From: Gammaproteobacteria bacterium
Lineage (GTDB): Bacteria; Pseudomonadota; Gammaproteobacteria; Eutrophobiales; Eutrophobiaceae
Assembly (NCBI GenBank): GCA_028281365.1
Contig: JANQJZ010000074.1
Coordinates: forward strand, 1 to 41,847
Direction of reading: 5' to 3'
Length of the DNA stretch: 41,847 bases
A model generated the notes under the pieces. That model saw only the letters and a program-made list of their open reading frames with translations, did not search any database and was not told the DNA's origin. Position numbers and translations under genes: made by a program. Numbering within the stretch: position 1 is the stretch's first letter; each line of letters begins with the position of its first letter. Of the stretch, positions 34,978 to 41,847 are shown in pieces.

Positions 34978-35080
34978 TGATATTTTCTCACCCCATATGA
35001 TGTGATTAGTGTACTAGGGGAGTCACCTGCTGTTCAAGGTTCAGTTATTTCGTCCTGATGTGGAAACATATAAAAAAGAA

Positions 35081-35785
35081 CTATTTAAGATGTTCGCGTA
35101 ATTGAAGTATGGTTTTCTCAGATACCGCATTTCCGGATAACTCAGAAAAATGATTATCCTCTCCCAGGATAAACTTTGCCGTCTCATCCATTAACTCTTC
35201 CGTAATGTCTTCAGGCATATACTTCATCAAGGTTGACCACGGCCCATCAAAATTATCGAGTTTTAAAACAATCATACAATGGTCAAGATCAGCAGCATAA
35301 ATAAACCGGGTAGAAACCGGATTTGCCAGAGTAATTAATACACGATCACCTTCTGTGTCGGTCTCAAAGAAGTGAACTGTCTTTTCCGTCAGATGCTTTC
35401 TTATTGAAGGCAATTTTGCATCATTTACAATTTTAACACTCATGCCTTTTTTTGAATAAAGATCATATTTAAGAATTACCCGGTTACCATTTTCATTTTG
35501 ACCTGTATGCACAGTGAAATGTGTTTTTTTAACGTGTTCAATCTGAAAACGGGCTTGTGAATGATCCAGTAAATTATACGTTATCTCATTATCAGGTTTG
35601 ATGATATTAAGATTATCGACTAACTGGATAAGGTAGTTATGAATAAAATCAAGTTTTTCATTTAAAATAATTTCGTTTTGTTTACGTAATTCCTCACCGA
35701 CTGTTGTAATCGTCGTTTCTTCATTCTCTATTTCTTTTTGTTTTATTTGTTGTGCTTGTTTTTTGAGATCATCTAAAAGTGCCAT
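35081..35785 (-). CDS. Conserved-looking protein of unknown function
   Basis: 234 residues. The N-terminus (about 1-60) is a charged helix rich in Gln, Glu and Lys, probably a coiled coil (LDDLKKQAQQIKQKEIENEE). The rest is strand-rich without motifs I recognise. Two ATGs in tandem exist (35788 and 35785); the second has better spacing to the GGGAAGA ribosome site. No signal or membrane segment. It is separated from its neighbours by 103 and 56 bp and could be a monocistronic gene. Confidence 0.7.
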   Translation of the reverse strand: MALLDDLKKQAQQIKQKEIENEETTITTVGEELRKQNEIILNEKLDFIHNYLIQLVDNLNIIKPDNEITYNLLDHSQARFQIEHVKKTHFTVHTGQNENGNRVILKYDLYSKKGMSVKIVNDAKLPSIRKHLTEKTVHFFETDTEGDRVLITLANPVSTRFIYAADLDHCMIVLKLDNFDGPWSTLMKYMPEDITEELMDETAKFILGEDNHFSELSGNAVSEKTILQLREHLK

Positions 35786-35841
35786 CATTCTTCCCCGTTT
35801 ATTATTTACACTATAAAGTCTAGTACCAGAAGTTGATAAAA

Positions 35842-36135
35842 TCAGTGAGAAAATACAATTTTAGTCCTTGCCTGCTGTTCAGATATATCCCTTTTGTCAA
35901 TACGCCGGATCTGGTACGACTTAACACACCACTCAATCTTTTCATTAACTTCAGGATAACCGGGAACACAGACTTTATAAGCCAGACAGACTTCTGAATC
36001 CGCAGGGTTGGAAAGGCTATACAGCATCCGCTGTTTGAGTTCACCAGTCACTTCAGCGATCAAACCATTCAATGCCGTTCGATTCAGGTGCTGTAAAACA
36101 CCTATCTCTCCGACTCGTAACTCTTCATCACGCAA
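35842..36135 (-). CDS. Small protein of unknown function with TTG start
   Basis: 97 residues. Upstream of codon 1 in frame lie only ACA, TTA, TTT, GGT, ATA, ACA, ATA, TTA and then a stop, so TTG 36135 is the only likely start unless translation begins at internal Met37. Sequence elements such as LNALIAEVTGELKQRMLYSL and KVCVPGYPEVNEKIEWCVK look like a genuine soluble domain. Its start is 5-10 nt beyond a hairpin with a T run, which is unusual: the same element could terminate the upstream gene and separate it from this one. Confidence 0.6.
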   Translation of the reverse strand: MRDEELRVGEIGVLQHLNRTALNGLIAEVTGELKQRMLYSLSNPADSEVCLAYKVCVPGYPEVNEKIEWCVKSYQIRRIDKRDISEQQARTKIVFSH

Positions 36136-36139
36136 TGTT

Positions 36140-36183
36140 AAAAAACCTATTGTTATTAACTAACATCATTAATAACAATAGGT
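36140..36183 (-). terminator. AT-rich terminator-like hairpin
   Basis: A perfect 15-bp inverted repeat (36145-36159 with 36169-36183; 9-nt loop) reads on the minus strand as ACCTATTGTTATTAA ... TTAATAACAATAGGT and is followed by six T (complement of 36140-36145). It lies 40 bp after the stop of the 36223 gene. Confidence 0.6.
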
Positions 36184-36222
36184 AATGCACATTCCAGTTA
36201 CAAGTACTTTGCCCTGTTTACA

Positions 36223-36792
36223 TTAAGGAAAGGTATGTTTAAAGAACCTTGGTATTCTGTTTTCAAGCACGATTAACCAATAAGGCGTTGCCGCTCCGGT
36301 CCCAGCCAGTTTTACCTGCGGATGTAATTGCAACACCCGGTTCAGGATATCTTCCTGGTCAGGCTCCAGGTCAATAAAAAAGATGTGCTTGTCATTTTTC
36401 AGGGCCTCTGAAAAACGCGCAAAATTATAATTTGGCGTTTCCATTCCTATCAGCCCCCCTTCCCAAGTGCAAAAAACCAATATCGCGATTGCCAGAAAAA
36501 TAAATGGAATCCAGCCCGCCGGTGTTTGAGTCCAGCCAACAAAGTCAGCAAGAATAAGAGACAAGGCGGCTATGGTAACGCCAATCAAAGCACCAAGCTC
36601 GGTCGAATGAACAATATCTCTTTTCATAAATGACTGGACATAGTTCAGATGCTCATGATGTGCGACGTCTGTCTCGTGGCGGCTCAACACATGTATTTGC
36701 GGCGTGGTTATACCTGAGGCTTCAAGCTGCTCTTCGAATACTTCCAGGTCATCCAGATTATCACTAATAAAATAATGTCTTAGTAATTTCAT
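36223..36792 (-). CDS. Two-helix membrane protein with ferredoxin-like N-terminus
   Basis: 189 residues. An N-terminal segment (KLLRHYFISDNLDDLEVFEEQLEASG) suggests a small alpha/beta domain, then two membrane helices (about 68-90 and 93-112), then a cytoplasmic tail with FFIDLEPDQEDILNRVL. The layout is like DUF3341/ActD and like DUF1269-type stress proteins, but specific identity to either is not seen. A strong AGGAGG ribosome site precedes the ATG. Function unknown. Confidence 0.7.
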   Translation of the reverse strand: MKLLRHYFISDNLDDLEVFEEQLEASGITTPQIHVLSRHETDVAHHEHLNYVQSFMKRDIVHSTELGALIGVTIAALSLILADFVGWTQTPAGWIPFIFLAIAILVFCTWEGGLIGMETPNYNFARFSEALKNDKHIFFIDLEPDQEDILNRVLQLHPQVKLAGTGAATPYWLIVLENRIPRFFKHTFP

Positions 36793-36838
36793 GCTAAGTC
36801 CTCCTATTTATATATTTTTAAGGAGTCCTTTTGTGGAC

Positions 36839-36870
36839 GCGTTTTTTAATAGTATAGAACTAAAAAACGC
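36839..36870 (-). other. Inverted repeat between fused MFS gene and 36223 gene
   Basis: GCGTTTTTTA (36839-36848) and TAAAAAACGC (36861-36870) form a perfect 10-bp stem; CTTTTTT follows on the plus strand. On the minus strand the segment GCC-GTCAAAAAA-GGC plus GTTTTTT (about 36845-36883) gives an alternative weak terminator for the fused gene. Confidence 0.45.
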
Positions 36871-36910
36871 CTTTTTTGACGGCAAAACCAATAAATTTTA
36901 TAAGATCATA

Positions 36911-39457
36911 TTAAAGATCCGGCAAGGCAATCGACCTGAATGCCTCCAGTTTTTCTTCAATCAGTTCACGCTTGCCGGTCAGTTTCATCACTTCATATTC
37001 ATGCAGAAACAGGCCAGCAGTAACATGCCGTCGTTGATCGGGTGTTAAATTAGCCAGATAAGGATCTGATTCCGGCGGTGACATTTCATGAATCTTGTTT
37101 AACAAGTCAATCAGTTCATCATTCACAAACCAGTTTTTCAGTTTCGCCTTTTCCGCACGATGAGATTTCGGTGCCTGGTATTCGATCAAAGGATAGTTAT
37201 CCGTATTAATACCATAATCATTAAACAATGCTGCTGTTTGTGACAGGTTACCCGCATAGTAGATCATGAATGAAGATATCGAATCGACCTCTTCACGGAA
37301 TTGATTGTAACCGGTCATACCCGCTTCGATGGGATAAACGATATTGCTGTAATCAAACTTATTGAATTCGTACTGCAAACTTTCTTCTAATTGATCTTTA
37401 TTGATCGCTTCAGTGTTTTTATGGCCGACAATACCTAATATAGCTTGATCGGTCATAAAACCACCACGCCACAACGTTACCTGGGGAAAAACCTCCAACA
37501 TCGTACGCACAACAATACCGAACTCCTGTTCCGAGACCTGGTACATCGGCATCCATTGCACAAACAACCCATCAGCTTCCAGACGATCCAGAACCGTTTG
37601 ATAATGTTCTTTGGTATACAAAGTACCGGAACCGGCCTTCCAGGGAATAAACAGATCCGAAATGATCAAATCATAATTATTTTTGGTCCCTGATAAAAAG
37701 TTTCTGCCGTCTTCAACAAAGATACTGACCCGTTCATCGTCAAACAACCCATACAAAAATTTGGCAAAATGTTTTCTTGCGGCAAGTATCGCCTCCGGCA
37801 CAAGTTCCGCAACCAGGACCTCTTTAACCGGGTATAACAACGACGCCCCGGCAGTCACACCGGCACCCATACCGAGATAAAATACTTTATCTGGTTCAGG
37901 ATGTAATAACACCGGTATTTGTGTTTGCCGTTCTTCAAAGCCTGAAGAAGGCACACCACCTAAAGTGTAATAGTTGTTTACCTTCAGCTTTAATGTACCA
38001 CCACGATTGATGACTGCAGTCGTGCCATAGTTCCCTTCCCAGACCTCAACCAGTTTTTCTTTTGCTTCATCAACAAATACAACCGGTAATTTTTCAGACT
38101 GCTGCACAAGATAAACCACACTAACAATAGCAAGCAGACTGACAACATACGTATAAACCTTGTTTAAGGTTTTAATCTTGACTGTGATTAACAATAACAA
38201 CGCAGCATAGACCGCAGCAAAGAAACCGATACTGTTCCATAGACCCAATGCACCGAATAATATAAAGCCGGCAATCACCGAACCAAGGATAGCACCAAGC
38301 GTATTAACGGCCGTCAATTGCCCTACAGTCTTACCGACATTATCGCTATAGGGTTCAGCCAGTTTTAATACCAGTGGAAAAAGAGTGCCAGTTAGAACAC
38401 CAGGCAACAAAATCACTGCAGCACCAGTCGTAAAGATAGCAACAACATAACCAAGCCAGGATTCATCACCACCGATATAGGTCAGGTTATTGGTCATCGA
38501 CATAAATAACGTCGGTGTCGACATCACTGTTAATGCTGATAGCAAAATACAAAAATACAACAAGACTGTTGGGCTTTTGAAAATACGGATCATGATATGC
38601 GTCAACCAGGCACCCAGGGAGATTGCCAACAGGAAGATCACCAGGATCATGGAAAAGGTATAGACCGAGTTCTGTAATACCTGCGCAAACATCCTGGTCC
38701 AGATCACTTCCAGACCTATCGTACAAAATCCTGACAGGAAAGAGATCAATATCAATAAGGTATACGGATAACTGCCAACCTGAATATCCGTAGTAGTCTG
38801 TTGAGTATCTGATACAGATGATGTAACTGGTAAAGGTTCAAGACGTGCCAAATACCAGGCAATAGCTGCAACCAATAAAGTAATACATACAGCAAACACA
38901 TACGAGCCATTAAACCCAAATAAGACCGGTAAATAAAACCCGGCCAGAAACGCACCGACCATCGCACCCAGGGTATTCGTTGCATAAAGTGCCGAAGTAA
39001 TCTTTCCCTGCTGGTATTTATTCTTCACCAGGTAATGACTCATTACCGGGAAAGTACCGCCCATGAAAAAGGCTGCCGGTGACAGGATGACTACCGCCAT
39101 ACAAAACTTAACCAATAACAGACCCATTGAGCCGGCACCGAATAAACTAAATACCGATTGATAGATCGCATGGAAAAATGTCAGCAACAGAAAATAAAAT
39201 AAGGCCGTTAACGCAATACCCAACTCAAGTAAGGCATAGACCTTGATATGGTTTTGATAATTCTTAATCGCCTTGCCAAAAAAATAACTGCCGGCCATGA
39301 GCCCGAAGAAAAATGTCGACAAAGTCGTCGCAGCGGCGTGGACGGTATTACCGAATAACAGCCCAAGTTCTTTCATCCACAGGACCTGGTACACCAAAGC
39401 GGTAAAGCCGGATAAAAAGAACAGTAAAAAAATTATCAGGGTTCTAGTTGAAGGCAT
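36911..39457 (-). CDS. Membrane protein fused to a spermidine-synthase-like domain
   Basis: 848 residues. The N-terminal half (about 1-455) has some 12-14 helices and an N-terminus FLLFFLSGFTALVYQVLWMKE typical of the fused MFS/spermidine-synthase family. A soluble Rossmann-like domain follows (about 480-740): GMGAGVTAGASL at the ligand loop, LVAELVPEA after strand 2, FVEDGRNFL and LIISDLFIPW. In true spermidine synthases the catalytic strand reads D(S/T)xDP; here DLFIPW, so polyamine synthesis is unlikely. The C-terminus (740-848) is helical. Substrate unknown. It diverges from the MotA-like gene. Confidence 0.85.
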   Translation of the reverse strand: MPSTRTLIIFLLFFLSGFTALVYQVLWMKELGLLFGNTVHAAATTLSTFFFGLMAGSYFFGKAIKNYQNHIKVYALLELGIALTALFYFLLLTFFHAIYQSVFSLFGAGSMGLLLVKFCMAVVILSPAAFFMGGTFPVMSHYLVKNKYQQGKITSALYATNTLGAMVGAFLAGFYLPVLFGFNGSYVFAVCITLLVAAIAWYLARLEPLPVTSSVSDTQQTTTDIQVGSYPYTLLILISFLSGFCTIGLEVIWTRMFAQVLQNSVYTFSMILVIFLLAISLGAWLTHIMIRIFKSPTVLLYFCILLSALTVMSTPTLFMSMTNNLTYIGGDESWLGYVVAIFTTGAAVILLPGVLTGTLFPLVLKLAEPYSDNVGKTVGQLTAVNTLGAILGSVIAGFILFGALGLWNSIGFFAAVYAALLLLITVKIKTLNKVYTYVVSLLAIVSVVYLVQQSEKLPVVFVDEAKEKLVEVWEGNYGTTAVINRGGTLKLKVNNYYTLGGVPSSGFEERQTQIPVLLHPEPDKVFYLGMGAGVTAGASLLYPVKEVLVAELVPEAILAARKHFAKFLYGLFDDERVSIFVEDGRNFLSGTKNNYDLIISDLFIPWKAGSGTLYTKEHYQTVLDRLEADGLFVQWMPMYQVSEQEFGIVVRTMLEVFPQVTLWRGGFMTDQAILGIVGHKNTEAINKDQLEESLQYEFNKFDYSNIVYPIEAGMTGYNQFREEVDSISSFMIYYAGNLSQTAALFNDYGINTDNYPLIEYQAPKSHRAEKAKLKNWFVNDELIDLLNKIHEMSPPESDPYLANLTPDQRRHVTAGLFLHEYEVMKLTGKRELIEEKLEAFRSIALPDL

Positions 39458-39655
39458 TGAACAGCAGACAATCCTCGCTCACAGCTACAATATTTTTATT
39501 ATTTATTCGATTAAGGTCCGTTAAGTGTACTCACTGACCAAGCTGATAGCCAATTTCGACGGTTTTAAGATTACCGCACTGATCCGGGTGCGAAACTTTT
39601 CCTGATTCATGCGAAAATTAATACCTGTTAAATAATAATACAGGATGATGTAGTC

Positions 39656-40702
39656 ATGACACGTCCAATAAAAACGTTACTCTGGATGGGACTCTTCACG
39701 GTTGTCATTGCCATCGGTGTTGTCCTGCTGGCCGAACCCCTGCACGAAGCCTATTCATCCAATGTCGTCTTTAATTCGATCATCTTCGCGGTATTGATCA
39801 TCGGCATCGTAATTAACTTCCGGCAGGTCATATTACTAAACCCGGAAATCGACTGGATCGAGCGTTACCAGGCCAATCCCAAAACCGCCGATATGGCGCA
39901 ACCCAAAATGCTTTCATCGATGGCACGCATGTTAAGCGGTAAAGACGACCTGGCCATGTCGACCACATCAATGCGTACTATCCTGGACTCCATTCGTACC
40001 CGATTGGAAGATTCGCGCGACCTGTCCCGATATTTAATCGGCGTCCTGGTCTTCCTTGGACTACTCGGCACGTTTTGGGGACTAATGGCTACGGTCACGG
40101 CCGTCGGCACCTTGATCAGCGAGATGTCGGTCGAGGCGATTGATGGCGCTGCTATCTTTCAAAACCTGAAGACCAATCTTTCCGGTCCCTTGTCCGGTAT
40201 GGGTGTAGCCTTTTCATCTTCCCTGTTCGGTCTTTCCGGATCATTGGTGGTTGGCTTTCTCGATCTACAGGCCGGTCATGCACAGAACCGGTTTGTTAAC
40301 GAACTGGAAGAATGGCTTTCCAGCAGTACCCGTATCTCCAGCGGTGTGATCGGCGATGAAGGCGACGCCTTTGGTGCTCCCGCCTATGTCCAGGCCCTAT
40401 TGGAAAAGACCGCCGATGCACTGGAGAAGATGCAACGCGCCAGTAGCACTGAAGATGGTCAACGTGAATTCCTGGCAAAACAGATCGGTGATATGCGCGG
40501 GACCTTTGATCAATTCAATGACCTGCTAAACAAGCAAAACGATCGTCTCGATAAACTGAACCAGACGCAAAATGAAATCGCGCGCTTATTAAAATCATCT
40601 TCGGAACAGGACCAGGGTACAGTCAATGAAGAATTACGCGAAGAACTCCGTCTGATGACCAAAACAATCGCCAACGCCCTTTCCAATAGAGGCAATACAT
40701 GA
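39656..40702 (+). CDS. MotA/TolQ/ExbB-like proton channel subunit
   Basis: 348 residues. Four membrane segments: 7-28, 38-57, 124-150 and 180-204. The latter two carry the MotA/ExbB signature: GLLGTFWGLMATVTAVG and GPLSGMGVAFSSSLFGLSGSL. A cytoplasmic helix with conserved-looking charges lies between helices 2 and 3, and about 100 C-terminal residues form a coiled coil. With the next gene (4-bp ATGA overlap) it should form a proton-driven stator. Flagellar or Tol genes are absent nearby. Compared with Zorya ZorA the tail is short. Confidence 0.88.
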   Translation: MTRPIKTLLWMGLFTVVIAIGVVLLAEPLHEAYSSNVVFNSIIFAVLIIGIVINFRQVILLNPEIDWIERYQANPKTADMAQPKMLSSMARMLSGKDDLAMSTTSMRTILDSIRTRLEDSRDLSRYLIGVLVFLGLLGTFWGLMATVTAVGTLISEMSVEAIDGAAIFQNLKTNLSGPLSGMGVAFSSSLFGLSGSLVVGFLDLQAGHAQNRFVNELEEWLSSSTRISSGVIGDEGDAFGAPAYVQALLEKTADALEKMQRASSTEDGQREFLAKQIGDMRGTFDQFNDLLNKQNDRLDKLNQTQNEIARLLKSSSEQDQGTVNEELREELRLMTKTIANALSNRGNT

Positions 40703-41847
40703 CGGCATTGCGCCGCAGGCGCCCGCTGGATATCTGGCCGGCCTTTGTCGATGCAACGGCATCCTTATTAATGGTGGTTGTGTTTGCCCTATTACTTGCC
40801 GTGCTCGGACACCTGGTATTAAGCACCGCCCTCACCGGCCGTGATGAGGCACTGGCACAACTTAGCAGCCGCATAAATAAACTCGCCGAGATCCTGTCAT
40901 TGGAACAGGCCGAAACCGCACGACTCGAACAATTACTTTCAGTAAGAACGGCAAGCCTGGATAAGGCAAATGAAAAGATCGCGAGCCAACTGACAACAAT
41001 ACAAAACCAGGAATCATTATTAGCCGAACGCGAAGCAACAATAGGCGATCAGGAACAAACCATCTCGGAACAGATCGCGGCAATGCAAAAGCTACAGCTC
41101 GATATTGAAGCATTGACTGCACTACGCGACCGCATCCAACGGGAACTCGAACAACAACTCGCCGAACATGAAACCATTAAACAAAAGCTACAGGAAGAAA
41201 GCGAACTCAATATACAAAACATTGCCCAGATAGAATTACTTAACCAGCAACTGGAAGAACTGCGTCAGCAACTTTCAGCTATATCAAGTGCATTGGAGAT
41301 CGCAGAAAAAGATATTGCTGAAAAACAAACCAGGATCGATGATCTCGGCGAACGTCTAAATACCGCCCTCGCAAACAAGGCACTACTATTACAAAAATAC
41401 CGCTCCGAATTTTTTGGCCGCCTGCGTGATGCCTTGAGTCAATATCAGAACATCCGTATTGAAGGTGATCGCTTTGTGTTTCCATCCGAACTGTTGTTCG
41501 AATCAGGCTCGGACAAACTTGGAGCGGACGGTAAACAGCAAGTCAAACAACTGGCAACAACATTAAATGAGATCTCACAGATCATCCCGGATGATATCGA
41601 CTGGATCTTGCGTATCGATGGCCATACCGACAAACGCCCGATCCTCAGAAGTGAATACTTTAAATCAAACTGGGAACTCTCAACCGCACGCGCGATCAGT
41701 ATCGTGCGTGAAATGATTAGCCATGGCATCCCACCGGCACGCATGGCCGCAACCGGGTTTGCTGAACATCATCCGGTCGATAGCGGGGAAACACCGCAAG
41801 CCTATGCAAAAAACAGAAGGATAGAATTAAAGTTAACGAGTCGTTAG
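40699..41847 (+). CDS. OmpA-domain stator subunit (MotB-like) with long coiled coil
   Basis: 382 residues. A short basic cytoplasmic start (RRRRP) is followed by one membrane helix (about 16-42) with Asp18 as the probable proton-binding residue (WPAFVDATASLLMVV). A periplasmic coiled coil of about 175 residues (50-225) leads to a C-terminal OmpA/MotB peptidoglycan-binding domain (about 262-382: RIDGHTD, NWELSTARA, NRRIELKL). The coiled coil is long enough to bridge to the cell wall. The gene ends at the last base of the window, so what follows is unseen. Confidence 0.9.
   Translation: MTALRRRRPLDIWPAFVDATASLLMVVVFALLLAVLGHLVLSTALTGRDEALAQLSSRINKLAEILSLEQAETARLEQLLSVRTASLDKANEKIASQLTTIQNQESLLAEREATIGDQEQTISEQIAAMQKLQLDIEALTALRDRIQRELEQQLAEHETIKQKLQEESELNIQNIAQIELLNQQLEELRQQLSAISSALEIAEKDIAEKQTRIDDLGERLNTALANKALLLQKYRSEFFGRLRDALSQYQNIRIEGDRFVFPSELLFESGSDKLGADGKQQVKQLATTLNEISQIIPDDIDWILRIDGHTDKRPILRSEYFKSNWELSTARAISIVREMISHGIPPARMAATGFAEHHPVDSGETPQAYAKNRRIELKLTSR

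Noticed and set aside
39656..41847. Zorya defence system (ZorAB)
   Set aside because: The ZorA-like tail is short, the OmpA subunit has a long coiled coil unlike ZorB, and no ZorC, D or E is visible; the window ends here, so it cannot be excluded fully.

Overview
This is a chromosomal stretch of an AT-rich gammaproteobacterium, probably uncultured and respiratory. The placement rests on the combination of small families typical of that class (DUF4426, DUF2288, HopJ-like, all-alpha dUTPase, a gamma-type RnfC) and is an inference; the species cannot be named from the sequence. Genes are dense and almost all intact. There is no rRNA, CRISPR array, complete IS or prophage, and one tRNA-Gln(CTG) sits at the left edge.

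Region 1 (1-9.2 kb): two small genes, then a complete alternative complex III (ACIII) operon actA-B1-B2-C-D-E-F. This quinol-oxidising complex replaces cytochrome bc1. The Mo-enzyme-like and ferredoxin-like halves of ActB are separate genes here. A 140-bp MITE-like element with about 34-bp terminal inverted repeats lies just upstream of actB1. A DUF4426 lipoprotein gene and a long stem terminator close the operon. No terminal oxidase genes follow.

Region 2 (9.3-13.5 kb): two paralogous genes, each joining an SRPBCC (START-like) domain to a CBS pair, bracket an oppositely oriented pair encoding a diheme c-type cytochrome and an RnfC without the other Rnf subunits. With the ACIII operon next door, this is the most unusual neighbourhood in the window.

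Region 3 (13.5-22.3 kb): a lipoprotein, a nitroreductase, a Ser/Thr kinase fused to a formylglycine-generating-enzyme-like domain, a MATE exporter, a second Ser/Thr kinase with an extracytoplasmic Cache sensor, and dUTPase.

Region 4 (22.4-34 kb): housekeeping and accessory genes, including a DMT exporter, a YdjM-like hydrolase, fructosamine kinase, LMW tyrosine phosphatase, DUF2288, SRPBCC-GyrI, HAD, NYN, a cytochrome c'-like protein, a Rap1a-like secreted protein, HopJ-like, a GDSL lipase, an HD protein, YjbQ, a degenerate macro-like protein, a PilZ protein preceded by a perfect CRP-type palindrome, and a class III sirtuin.

Region 5 (34.3-41.8 kb): several uncharacterised small proteins, a large membrane protein fused to a spermidine-synthase-like domain, and a MotA-like/OmpA-like stator pair that ends exactly at the window edge. 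The pair resembles motor-driven envelope machines, but its partners, if any, lie outside the window.
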